A model generated the notes under the pieces. That model had not been told where the DNA came from and did not search any database. It saw only the letters and a list, made by a program, of their open reading frames with translations. Below are positions 33,947-42,052 of a stretch of 64,000 bases of DNA, in pieces; within the stretch, counting starts at the first letter, position 1, and every line of letters starts with the position of its first letter. This stretch comes from DASTYU01 sp035764655 (GTDB taxonomy: Bacteria > Chloroflexota > Limnocylindria > Limnocylindrales > CSP1-4): the NCBI GenBank assembly GCA_035764655.1, contig DASTYU010000043.1:1-64000 (forward strand). The letters are read 5' to 3'. A program made the translations under genes and the position numbers.

Positions 33947-33966
33947 GCTACTTGGCCGAAAGTAGC
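33947..33966. repeat. Second inverted repeat upstream of the SatD promoter
   Basis: GCTACTT (33947-33953) pairs with AAGTAGC (33960-33966) across six bases, just upstream of the -35 element. It shares the TAGCC/GGCTA core with the repeat inside the promoter, so it may be a second binding site for the same regulator. The remaining gap to 34188 holds no gene that I can support. Confidence 0.45.
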
Positions 33967-34188
33967 CAAATACGGTTGACACACCGGTGGATGGGTCAGT
34001 GACGCAGAGGTGCTCCAGAAGCAACAAATCGGCCCAATCGAAGCTGCGATCAGACCGGGCGAGCGGGGCTGTTGCCGCGTGAATCGCGTTCGCAGCGCAC
34101 CACTCGCCGCAGACCAACCGATTCGCCCGATCTGTTGCGCCACGAACACCACCCGGCAGTCGGGGCCGGCAGGCCGGCGACCCGGATT

Positions 34189-35733
34189 TCAGTTTGCGGG
34201 CGGCGCGATCCCGCTTGCCCGCAGCACTGGCCCAACCACCGAGGCGATCGCCGCGCGCGTGTCCGGCGTGTCGTAGCGCAGCAGCGGATCCGGTTCGAGT
34301 GGGTGCTCGTTCACGGCCCCGTCGACGCGCGTGTAGAGCACGGGGTAGATGGCGCCGCTGCCATCGGCCTCGAGCGTGACCATGATGGCGTTCTCCCCGC
34401 CCGCATCGACCGCGTGGGCCAGGGGCTGCACACCCGAATCGCGCAGCCTGCCCGACGGATCGACGGCCACCACACGGGCAAGGTAGGCGCGCTGGTGGAA
34501 CAGGTCCGGCGCATCCGCAATTTCCGATGTCAGGAAGTCGATGAGCGTGTCGGGTTCCATCACGGGCCGGTGGATCCCGATCCCGAAGCGATCCTCGGCC
34601 AGGCGGCGCGCCAGGACTCGGGCGTTGTAGCGGGCGCCGTGCACCGCGCCCGAGTTCGACGGGATGCCGTGCTTGCGCAGCCCGCGCGCGCCCTGACCCA
34701 GCGTCCCGGCGAAGAACACGCCGGGCAGGGTCGCGCTCTCCCACCACGGCGTCTGGACGGGCAACCGGCTGGCACCGAAGACCTGGCAGCCGAGCTTGGG
34801 CAGGTCGAGCAGTGGGGCGGTGAATCCGGTCGCGGCAATGATCTCGTCCGCATCGATGGCCATGTCGCCGCCGCCGTCGGAGCGATGCAGGTGCGCCCGC
34901 AGGACGCCGTCGGGAAGCTGCTCGATCGAGCCCGTTGCCGCGTTGAGCACGGACACGCCGCCACCCAGCACGTGGTCCTCGTAGGGCTGGACGTAGCGGG
35001 CACGCACGCCGACCAGCGAACGCGTGTCCACTGAGAGGGACGCCGGTGACGGAGACGACAGCACGATCTGGCGTGCCCAGGGCAGCAGGCCACTCGCAAG
35101 CTCGAACCCGGAGTTCTGCTTGCCGAGGATCAGCACGCGCTTGCCAGCGTATGTCTCCGCCGGCTGGACCTCGCCGTAGTGGTGGGCGAGCTCGATCCCG
35201 GGCGCATCCGGGACATGCGGTTCGGCGACCCCGACGGCCAGCACCAGCACGCGGCAGCGGTACTCGCCGTCGCTCGTTTCGACGACGAAGGTGGTGGCAC
35301 CGCCGCGCTCCTCGACGCGCGTCCCGGTCCACGTGCAGCCGTAGCGGACCGCGACCCGAGCGCGCTCAGCGAACGCTGCCAGGTTCGCCTCCATCTCGGG
35401 ACGTGATGGGAAGTACGAGCTGCCGTCCATGAACGTTGGCTGCAGGGCCTGGGCCGAGGCACGCATGGTCAGCAGGCTGTTCCAGTCGTATCGCTCGTAC
35501 GCGCGCGTGCCGCGTTCGACCGGGGCGTGCGGCTTCGTCCACGACAGGAGGCGCTGGAAGAACGGCCACCGCCGGAACATGCCGCCCGGCGACGGATCCT
35601 GCGAGATGACGGCGTGGTCGATGCCAACCTCGGCCAGGGCATGCGAGACCTGCAGGCCGCCTGGGCCGCTGCCGACCACGACGACCGGGTACGCGCCCGC
35701 TGGGAACGGCTGGCCGGGAGCCCCCACGGTCAC
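34189..35733 (-). CDS. FAD/NAD(P)-binding oxidoreductase (flavin monooxygenase-like)
   Basis: A 514-residue flavoprotein. The first dinucleotide fold is VVVVGSGPGGLQVSHAL at residues about 17-33. A second nucleotide-binding segment is KRVLILGKQNSGFELASGL near residue 200, where the usual GxGxxG is changed to GKQNSG. The IIAATGF segment before the C-terminal FAD-contact region is typical of flavin monooxygenases and thioredoxin-reductase-like enzymes. Start is the GTG at 35733, one base after the stop of the cNMP-binding gene, so the two are translationally coupled. Substrate unknown. Confidence 0.85.
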   Translation of the reverse strand: MTVGAPGQPFPAGAYPVVVVGSGPGGLQVSHALAEVGIDHAVISQDPSPGGMFRRWPFFQRLLSWTKPHAPVERGTRAYERYDWNSLLTMRASAQALQPTFMDGSSYFPSRPEMEANLAAFAERARVAVRYGCTWTGTRVEERGGATTFVVETSDGEYRCRVLVLAVGVAEPHVPDAPGIELAHHYGEVQPAETYAGKRVLILGKQNSGFELASGLLPWARQIVLSSPSPASLSVDTRSLVGVRARYVQPYEDHVLGGGVSVLNAATGSIEQLPDGVLRAHLHRSDGGGDMAIDADEIIAATGFTAPLLDLPKLGCQVFGASRLPVQTPWWESATLPGVFFAGTLGQGARGLRKHGIPSNSGAVHGARYNARVLARRLAEDRFGIGIHRPVMEPDTLIDFLTSEIADAPDLFHQRAYLARVVAVDPSGRLRDSGVQPLAHAVDAGGENAIMVTLEADGSGAIYPVLYTRVDGAVNEHPLEPDPLLRYDTPDTRAAIASVVGPVLRASGIAPPAN

Positions 35734-35734
35734 C

Positions 35735-36157
35735 TCAGCTCCGGAACCGCTGGGCGCTCTGGAGCCGCCGCGTCTGTGCCTGCAGCATCCGATAGAGCAC
35801 CCGCGGGTTGGCGATCAGGAACTGCTCGAGCTGCGGGCCGGGCAAGACGAGGCACTGCAACGCACGGAGCGCGACGACGTCCGCGATGGGCGGTTGGCCG
35901 AGCAGAATCGACGCCTCGCCGAAGAAGTCGCCACGGGTCAACTTGGCACGCTCGGTGCCGTCGACGACCACGCTCGCCTCGCCGTCGAGCACGACGAAGA
36001 ACCCGGAGCCCGTGAGCCCCTGCCGCAGGACACGTTCCCCTTCGGCGAACAGGACCTCCTCCATGAGGTGCACGACCGAGGTCAGCTGGGGCCGGCTGAG
36101 GTCGCCGAACAACGTGAACCCGGCGAGTGCGTCGACGAGCTCCTCGCGAGTTGCCAT
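35735..36157 (-). CDS. Cyclic-nucleotide-binding-domain protein with a changed phosphate cassette
   Basis: A 140-residue protein that is one CNBD with no output domain. The phosphate-binding cassette region FGEASILLGQPPIADVVA keeps Gly80-Glu81 but has Pro90 where the cAMP-contacting Arg normally lies. It may therefore not bind cAMP, or may bind another ligand. The ATG at 36157 has GGAGG 5 bases upstream. It is divergent from a second CNBD protein of similar length, and co-translated with the downstream flavoprotein, suggesting it controls or partners that enzyme. This role is inference. Confidence 0.85.
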   Translation of the reverse strand: MATREELVDALAGFTLFGDLSRPQLTSVVHLMEEVLFAEGERVLRQGLTGSGFFVVLDGEASVVVDGTERAKLTRGDFFGEASILLGQPPIADVVALRALQCLVLPGPQLEQFLIANPRVLYRMLQAQTRRLQSAQRFRS

Positions 36158-36253
36158 GCCGCCTCCATCGTCGATCACTCGCCGGCTGACCGCGGCCGGC
36201 GCGCTCCCCGGATGGTGCCAGACCCGGCCACGGACTGGAAGCGCGCCGTGCGG

Positions 36254-36282
36254 TTGACGGCGGTCCGGCCGCGGGCGAGCAT
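36254..36282 (+). promoter_or_regulatory. Promoter of the second CNBD gene
   Basis: TTGACG (36254-36259) is followed 17 bases later by GAGCAT (36277-36282), a weak -10. A leader of about 15 bases with GGAGG precedes the ATG at 36304. The 146-base divergent gap also must hold the promoter for the opposite CNBD gene, which I could not place. Confidence 0.45.
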
Positions 36283-36303
36283 GCTGCGCAGCACGGAGGC
36301 TCC

Positions 36304-36732
36304 ATGCCACTCTCCCGCGAAGAGAAGATCGACATGCTCGGCTCCATGCCGCTGTTCCAGGGCGTGGACGCGGAGGACCTCGGCGGGATTGCCGACCGGA
36401 CCGTCGAGGTCGACTACGCCGCCGGCGGCGTGATCGTCCGCGAGGGCGAGATCGGCACGGGCTTCTTCGTCATCGTGTCGGGTTCAGTCCGCGTGGTTCG
36501 CGACGGCGAGACGGTGATCACCCTTGGGCGCGGCGAGTTCTTCGGGGAGCTGTCGGTGCTCGATCGGCGCCCGCGGATCGCGCAGGTCGTCGCCGCGGAG
36601 CCGACGACGTGCCTCGCCCTGGCGTCCTGGGACCTGGAAGCGGTCATCGCCGAGCAGCCGCGCGTGGCACTGGCCATGCTGCGCGTGCTCGCCGAACGCC
36701 TTCGCGACCTCTCAGACGCCCACCGCCACTGA
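36304..36732 (+). CDS. Cyclic-nucleotide-binding-domain protein
   Basis: A 142-residue single-domain CNBD protein with no DNA-binding or catalytic output. The phosphate-binding cassette FGELSVLDRRPRIAQVVA is intact with Glu82 and Arg91, so it can be expected to bind cAMP or cGMP. It is a close relative of the divergent CNBD protein, which has Pro in place of this Arg. The ATG has GGAGG upstream. It is followed after 17 bases by a class III cyclase gene on the same strand, so it probably senses that enzyme's product. Confidence 0.9.
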   Translation: MPLSREEKIDMLGSMPLFQGVDAEDLGGIADRTVEVDYAAGGVIVREGEIGTGFFVIVSGSVRVVRDGETVITLGRGEFFGELSVLDRRPRIAQVVAAEPTTCLALASWDLEAVIAEQPRVALAMLRVLAERLRDLSDAHRH

Positions 36733-36749
36733 GCTGGGATGGCGCCGAG

Positions 36750-39491
36750 GTGACCGACCCAGGCAGGGCGACGACGAGGACCGTGACGTTCCTGTTCACG
36801 GATATCGAGGGCTCGACCCGGCTCGAGCTCGAGCTTGGCACGGCCCGCTATTCAGCCGTGCGCGAGCGCCATCGCGAGTTGCTGCGGGCGGCCTTCGCCG
36901 CCCACGATGGCGAGGAGCGGAGCACCGAGGGCGACTCGTTCTTCGTGCTGTTCGACACTGCCCGCTCGGCCATCCGTGCCGCGATCGACGGCCAGCGCGC
37001 GCTCGCCGCGGAGCCATGGCCGGACGGCGTCACGGTCAAGGTCCGGATGGGCGTGCACAGCGGCGAGGCGCTGCTCGAGTTCGGCGACGTGGCCGGCTAC
37101 GACGTCAATCGCGCAGCCCGCATCGCGGCCACGGCGTGGGGCGGCCAGATCGTCGTGTCCGACGCCGTGCGGGCACTGGCCGACGGCGCGGGTGAGGCCT
37201 TCCAGCTGCGCGGCCTCGGCGAGCACCGGCTGAAGGACCTGCTGGCCCCTGAACGGCTTTCCCAGGTGGTCGCGCCGGGCCTGCTCGAGCAGTTCCCGCC
37301 GCTCCGTTCGCTCGACACGCGACCGAACAATCTGCCAACGCAGCTCACGTCGTTCGTCGGACGCCACGACGAGCTGGAGGAGGCGCTGCGCCTGCTGCGC
37401 GGCACTCGCCTGCTGACGCTCACCGGGCCCGGTGGGATCGGCAAGACGCGGCTGTCGCTGCAGGTGGCGGCAGCGGCCGCGGACGACTTCCCGGATGGTG
37501 TCTGGTTCGTGCCGCTGGAACCGGTCCGCGAGCGGGAGCTCGTGGCACCCACGATTGCCCGGGTCATCGGCGTGACCGACAAGGCCAGCCGGCCGGTCCT
37601 CGACGGCATCGCCGAGGCGCTGGGCGACGGGCGTGTCCTGTTCGTCCTCGACAACTTCGAGCAGGCGATCGATGCGGCACCAGTCCTTCCGGAAATGCTC
37701 GCCCGCTCGACCGGGCTGCGCATCCTGGTGTCGAGCAGGACCGCCCTGCGGGTCTCGGGCGAGCAGGAGTTCCCGGTGCCCGGGCTGCCGACGCCACCTG
37801 ACCCGTCGCGCATCCCGGAGCTGGAGCGGCTCAACCTGCCCGCCAAGCTGCGCACCGTGAGCGCTGCCACGCTCGAAGGCTTCGAGTCCGCCCAGTTGTT
37901 CGTCGCCCGCGCGCGTTCGGTGCGACCCGGCTTCGAGCTGACCGATGGCAATGCCCCGGCCGTTGCGCGGATCACCGCCCGGCTGCACGGCATGCCGCTC
38001 GCCATCGAGCTCGCCGCGGCGCGAATCAAGCTGCTGTCCCCCGAGCAGATCGTGGATCGTCTGGAGGGGCACCTTGCGCTCCTGACCTCCGGCTCGCGAG
38101 ACCTGCCCGAACGCCAGCAGACGCTGCGCGGAGCGATCGCCTGGAGCTACGACCTGCTCGATCCTGGCACACGGCGCCTGCTCAACCGCCTGGCCGTGTT
38201 CGTCGGCGGCTGCGAGCTGGATCTCGCCGACCGGGTGTGCGGGCCGGCAAGCGAGCTCGGGGTCGACGTCCTCGATGGCGTCGGTACGCTGATCGACCAG
38301 AGCCTGCTCCGGGTCAGCGAGGCGGACGACGCCCAGCGCTACCTCATGTTCGACGCCATCCGCGAGTACGCGTCCGAGATGCTCACGACGAGCGGCGAAT
38401 GCGACGACATCGAAGAGCGCCGCAGCCGGGCATTCCTGGACCTGGCCGAGGAGGCCGCGCCACAGCTCCGCGGCGCGGACCAGCGGCGCTGGCTGGATCG
38501 CCTCGAACGCGAGCACGACAACCTGCGCGCGACCCTGATGTGGGCTGTTTCGCGCCCGGACCCCGAGGTCGGGGTGCGGGTCGCCTTCGCGCTGTGGCGG
38601 TTCTGGCAGCAGCGCGGCTACCTCAACGAGGCCCGCACGCGCCTCGACGAGATGCGCGGCCAGGATTGGGATCTCTCGCCCGTGCTGCGTGCGCGTCTCG
38701 CCGAGGCGCGCGGCGGCGTGGCGTACTGGCAGGCCGATCAGGCGACGGCCGAGGCCTGCTACACCGAAGCGCTCGCGCTGTGGCGCGAAATCGGCGACGG
38801 GCGCGAGATCGCCAACGCGCTGTACAACCGGGCATACGCCGAGGCCGCCTGGATCATGGGCGGCGCGAGTGGCGCGGGCGACGCTCCGGGGGCTTGGACG
38901 ATGCTCGAGGAGGCGCTCCAGATCTACCGCGACCTCGGCGACGTCGAAGGCGAAGCCAACATCCTGTGGGCGATGGGCAGCTTCGCCTTCTTCGCCAACC
39001 GCATGGCCGACGCCGAGGGGACGTACCGCGAAGCGCTGGCGCTCCACCGGGCCGGCAAGAACCGGACCATGGAGGCCTGGTCGCTCCACATGCTGGCGCT
39101 CGCGCTGGTCTCCCAGAAACGGGCGCAGGAGGCGAAGATGGCCGCGCGCGAGGCGCTCGCGTTCTTCAAGGAGGCCGGCGACGTAGCCGGCATCACGCTG
39201 GTGCTCGACGATCTGTCAGGCGTGGCGATCTTCGACGAAGACCTGCCACGGGCCGGCCGAATGTGGGGCGCGGCGCGCCATCTCCAGGAGATCACGGGGG
39301 CGGACCTGGCGGCATTCAACGAGACCGGGTTCGGGTCGCTCGGCTACCCGACGGCGCGCCAGGTCCTGTCGCCCGAGGATCTCGAGCGCTACGCGGCCGA
39401 AGGCGCGGCCATGAGCCTCGACGAGGCGGTCGCCTACGCGTTCGAGACGTTCCAGACGCCCGCCGAGCCCGAGCCGACCGGTCTACCATGA
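36750..39491 (+). CDS. Class III nucleotidyl cyclase fused to NB-ARC ATPase and TPR domain
   Basis: About 913 residues. Residues 10-180 are a class III cyclase domain with metal-binding Asp18 (FTDIEGST) and Asp62 (EGDSFF), and transition-state residues Asn120 and Arg124 in VNRAAR; adenine-selecting positions are atypical, as in many of these large proteins. An NB-ARC/AfsR-like ATPase follows (GPGGIGKT at 226-233; Walker B FVLDNFEQ), then a winged-helix region and about eight TPR-like repeats to the C-terminus. No LuxR helix-turn-helix is present. The GTG at 36750 follows the CNBD gene by 17 bases. It probably makes a cyclic nucleotide under control of a partner bound by the TPRs. Confidence 0.9.
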   Translation: MTDPGRATTRTVTFLFTDIEGSTRLELELGTARYSAVRERHRELLRAAFAAHDGEERSTEGDSFFVLFDTARSAIRAAIDGQRALAAEPWPDGVTVKVRMGVHSGEALLEFGDVAGYDVNRAARIAATAWGGQIVVSDAVRALADGAGEAFQLRGLGEHRLKDLLAPERLSQVVAPGLLEQFPPLRSLDTRPNNLPTQLTSFVGRHDELEEALRLLRGTRLLTLTGPGGIGKTRLSLQVAAAAADDFPDGVWFVPLEPVRERELVAPTIARVIGVTDKASRPVLDGIAEALGDGRVLFVLDNFEQAIDAAPVLPEMLARSTGLRILVSSRTALRVSGEQEFPVPGLPTPPDPSRIPELERLNLPAKLRTVSAATLEGFESAQLFVARARSVRPGFELTDGNAPAVARITARLHGMPLAIELAAARIKLLSPEQIVDRLEGHLALLTSGSRDLPERQQTLRGAIAWSYDLLDPGTRRLLNRLAVFVGGCELDLADRVCGPASELGVDVLDGVGTLIDQSLLRVSEADDAQRYLMFDAIREYASEMLTTSGECDDIEERRSRAFLDLAEEAAPQLRGADQRRWLDRLEREHDNLRATLMWAVSRPDPEVGVRVAFALWRFWQQRGYLNEARTRLDEMRGQDWDLSPVLRARLAEARGGVAYWQADQATAEACYTEALALWREIGDGREIANALYNRAYAEAAWIMGGASGAGDAPGAWTMLEEALQIYRDLGDVEGEANILWAMGSFAFFANRMADAEGTYREALALHRAGKNRTMEAWSLHMLALALVSQKRAQEAKMAAREALAFFKEAGDVAGITLVLDDLSGVAIFDEDLPRAGRMWGAARHLQEITGADLAAFNETGFGSLGYPTARQVLSPEDLERYAAEGAAMSLDEAVAYAFETFQTPAEPEPTGLP

Positions 39492-39682
39492 CGCTCGTGA
39501 TCGAGCGCGCGCCGCAGCCATTCAACGTGGTGGACGACGAGCCTCTCGAGGCGCCGGCCGCCGAACCGGATCCGGCCGCCATCGTCCTCACCTGCGCCAA
39601 CTGCGGATCGCGCATGGACGAGCGCAAGTGCAAGCTCATCTGCTCGTGCGGCTATTTCGCATCCTGTTCGGATTACTACTGA
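39488..39682 (+). CDS. Six-cysteine small protein, unknown function
   Basis: A 64-residue protein with an acidic, Pro/Ala-rich N-terminal half and a compact C-terminal Cys cluster: Cys36 and Cys39 in CANC, Cys48, Cys52 and Cys54 in CKLICSC, and Cys60, ending GYFASCSDYY. This looks like a zinc- or iron-sulfur-binding knuckle with an aromatic tail. The ATG overlaps the cyclase stop (ATGA), so it is translationally coupled to that gene. I know of similar small proteins with a CGYxxSCSD ending in other bacteria but no function for them. Confidence 0.78.
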   Translation: MTLVIERAPQPFNVVDDEPLEAPAAEPDPAAIVLTCANCGSRMDERKCKLICSCGYFASCSDYY

Positions 39683-39686
39683 GCGC

Positions 39687-40121
39687 GTGTCGGCCGTGGC
39701 CCAGCCGATCGAACCCATCACCCTGAAGGCCACGACGAGCGGCTCGCCGGCGGCCGCATGGGCGGCGCTCACGGACCCGATGCTCGTCGTCGAGTGGTTC
39801 ACCGAGGCGTCGCCGGTCGGGCCGGTCGGCAGCCCCTACCGGCTCGACTTCGGCGACGGCAGCGTGATCAGCGGCCGGATCCGGGCGCTCGAACCCGGCC
39901 ATCGGCTGGCCTACAGCTGGGCGTGGGCGGACACCGAGCCGGTCGAAGAGACGCTGGTGACGTGGACGGTCGAGCCGCTGCCCGACGGCGGCACGGAGGT
40001 CACGCTCGAGCACGACGGCTGGGCGGAGGCGGGCTCCGACGAGACGGCACGCAACGATCACGCCGGCTACTGGGAGGGCTATCTCGAGGACCTCGTCGCG
40101 GTCCTCGACGAGGAGGCGTGA
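39687..40121 (+). CDS. SRPBCC (AHSA1-like) family protein
   Basis: A 144-residue START/Bet v1-like helix-grip protein of the AHSA1 subgroup. Typical segments are ATTSGSPAAAWAALTDPMLVVEWF, GHRLAYSWAW, TWTVEPLPDGGTEVTLEHDGW and the terminal helix YWEGYLEDLVAVLDEE. Such proteins bind hydrophobic ligands or act as small stress-related factors. The GTG start lies 4 bases after the stop of the six-cysteine protein, so it is in the same operon as the cyclase. Ligand unknown. Confidence 0.88.
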   Translation: MSAVAQPIEPITLKATTSGSPAAAWAALTDPMLVVEWFTEASPVGPVGSPYRLDFGDGSVISGRIRALEPGHRLAYSWAWADTEPVEETLVTWTVEPLPDGGTEVTLEHDGWAEAGSDETARNDHAGYWEGYLEDLVAVLDEEA

Positions 40122-40131
40122 GGCGATCCGG

Positions 40132-40137
40132 TAGACT
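40132..40137 (+). promoter_or_regulatory. -10 element of thyX
   Basis: TAGACT ends 9 bases before the thyX ATG, with no Shine-Dalgarno between, so the message should have a leader of only a few bases or none. Confidence 0.45.
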
Positions 40138-40146
40138 GGCCCTCCG

Positions 40147-41028
40147 ATGACGGCCGAGCCGACGACCCCGCCACCTGCCGCGGCGGCCCCGCGCGAGAAG
40201 ACCGCGATCCCGAAGAACCCGGGCCGGCGCGATCTCGGCCTGAAGGCGACGCTGCTCTTCCCCGACCGCGACATCGTCGAGAAGTTCTACGTCCCGATCA
40301 TCTACACGGCCTGCCGGACGTGCTACTCGGAGCAGGAGCCGGAGGTCATCTTCGAGCGCGCGCTGGCCGGCGACTTCGACCCGCTCAAGATGCAGAAGCT
40401 GATCAGCGGCGTGATCGAGTCGGGCCACGGGTCGACGATCGAGCACGTCGTGTTCACGTTCGCGATCAGCGGCGTGTCACGGACCCTGTCGCACCAGCTC
40501 GTGCGCCACCGCGCGGGCGTGGCGTTCGACCAGCAGAGCCAGCGCTACGTCAAGTTCAAGGGCGCGGCCACGATGCTCCCGACGACGATCGCCGAAGGCG
40601 ACGGGGACCTGCGCGACCGGTACGAGTCGCAGGTGGACGGGGCACTGGGGTTGTACGGCGAGCTTGTCCAGGCCGGGGTGCCGGGCGAGGATGCGCGCTT
40701 CGTGTTCCCCAATGCGACGCGTACGAACCTGGTCATGACCACGAACCTGCGTGCGCTCATCCACATGTCCGGGCTGCGCCTGTGCACGATGGCCCAGTGG
40801 GAGATCCGCCGGCTGTTCCAGCTGATCCGCCACGAGATCTTCCAGGTGTCCCCGTTCCTGGGGTCGTTCCTCGCGCCGAAGTGCGTCCCCCTGGGTTACT
40901 GCGACGAGATGGGCAACCGCGACCAGCACTGCCCCATCCGGCCGCACAAGGATCGCGTCCTGGAGGCGTGGGCCGAAAAGGCCGCGGCGGCGAAGGCCGC
41001 CGGCCGGGAGCTGCCGGTCACCTCGTAG
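40147..41028 (+). CDS. thyX: Flavin-dependent thymidylate synthase
   Basis: A 293-residue ThyX-type enzyme that methylates dUMP to dTMP with FAD, NADPH and methylenetetrahydrofolate. The motif starts R120-H121-R122 and the following Ser is at 131, giving RHR-x8-S rather than the common RHR-x7-S; the surrounding FDQQSQRYVKF is family-like. HEHVVFTF-type His residues precede it (TIEHVVFTF), and the C-terminal part contains MTTNLRALIHM. The protein is slightly longer than most ThyX (about 220-260) due to an N-terminal Pro/Ala extension and tail. No thyA is seen in the window. Confidence 0.92.
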   Translation: MTAEPTTPPPAAAAPREKTAIPKNPGRRDLGLKATLLFPDRDIVEKFYVPIIYTACRTCYSEQEPEVIFERALAGDFDPLKMQKLISGVIESGHGSTIEHVVFTFAISGVSRTLSHQLVRHRAGVAFDQQSQRYVKFKGAATMLPTTIAEGDGDLRDRYESQVDGALGLYGELVQAGVPGEDARFVFPNATRTNLVMTTNLRALIHMSGLRLCTMAQWEIRRLFQLIRHEIFQVSPFLGSFLAPKCVPLGYCDEMGNRDQHCPIRPHKDRVLEAWAEKAAAAKAAGRELPVTS

Positions 41029-41188
41029 CCTCGGTCGGCTGCGAGTCGCCATCCTGTTCGCCGCCGATAACCGCGGCTTGTCAGATTTCCACGAACGTGC
41101 ATGCCCACTCGGCACGGGACGACGTTCGGGCTCTCTGGCGTGCGTGGTGGTGCGATTTCGATAAGCATCGCTGATCGACCACGGCAGG

Positions 41189-42052
41189 TCAGGCCGCGGG
41201 AAGGTCCGCGAGGAATCGCCTGATCACGCGCGCGAGGCGCGGGCCGGCCTCGGCGCCCGCGGCCAGCACCTCCTCGTGGGTGAGCACCTCGCCCGTGTAA
41301 CCGGCGCCCGCGTTCGTCACGAGTGACACGCCGCACACCTTGAGACCCGCCCAGCGGGCGGCAATGCACTCCAGCACGGTCGACATGCCGACCGCGTCCG
41401 CCCCGAGCGTGTGGAGCACGCGGACCTCGGACGGGGTCTCGTACTGGGGCCCCGTCAGGCCCGCGTAGACCCCCTCGGTGAGGTCGACCTCCTCGGCGCG
41501 CCCGGCCGACTTCAGGCGGTCACGAAGGTCGGGATCCCACGCGTCGGTCAGATCCGGGAAGCGCGGCCCGATCCCGTCCGCGTTCGGGCCGAGCAACGGG
41601 GTGCGCGCGGTGAAGTTCACGTGATCGGCGATCACCATCAGGGTCCCGGGCCCGAAATCGCGGTTGATGCCGCCGGCGGCGTTCGTGAGCACGACCAGCC
41701 GCGCACCGAGCCGCTGGAACAGGAGCACCGGCTGAACGACCAACCCCGGGTCGTTGCCTTCGTACAGGTGGAAGCGGCCCTGGAGCATGACCACCGGCGT
41801 CCGGCCGATCCGGCCAAGCAGCAAACGGCCGACGTGGCCGGGCGCCGTCGCGGCGGGCCAGCCCGGCAGGTCCTCGAAGGGGATCGCCACGGCGTCTTCC
41901 ACATCGTCGGCGAGGCCTCCGAGCCCCGACCCGAGCACGACGCCCGCGACGGGCCGAAGGTCGGTCCGCGCGCGAACCGCGGCTTCGAGGGCGTCGAGAC
42001 GGGCGGGCTGCTCGGAGGGTGGGATGGGCCGGCCGGGATCATCCGCGGGCAT
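41189..42052 (-). CDS. Purine nucleoside phosphorylase (trimeric type)
   Basis: A 287-residue phosphorylase of the PNP/MTAP family that releases purine bases from nucleosides with phosphate. Signatures are VVLGSGLGGLAD (phosphate loop), MLQGRFHLYEG, VLTNAAGGIN, GLTGPQYETPSEVR and VGMSTVLECIAAR, with the base-contacting Asn in SLVTNAGAG. These favour the trimeric guanosine/inosine type over MTAP. I use ATG 42052, with GGAGG 5 bases upstream. It converges with thyX; the gap contains TTTCCACGAACGTG, a variant of repeats found upstream of this gene. Confidence 0.92.
   Translation of the reverse strand: MPADDPGRPIPPSEQPARLDALEAAVRARTDLRPVAGVVLGSGLGGLADDVEDAVAIPFEDLPGWPAATAPGHVGRLLLGRIGRTPVVMLQGRFHLYEGNDPGLVVQPVLLFQRLGARLVVLTNAAGGINRDFGPGTLMVIADHVNFTARTPLLGPNADGIGPRFPDLTDAWDPDLRDRLKSAGRAEEVDLTEGVYAGLTGPQYETPSEVRVLHTLGADAVGMSTVLECIAARWAGLKVCGVSLVTNAGAGYTGEVLTHEEVLAAGAEAGPRLARVIRRFLADLPAA

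Noticed and set aside
36609..36749. An upstream ATG that would extend the cyclase by 47 residues
   Set aside because: The extension overlaps the CNBD gene in another frame and is Arg/Pro-rich noise; the family-like sequence starts right after GTG 36750.
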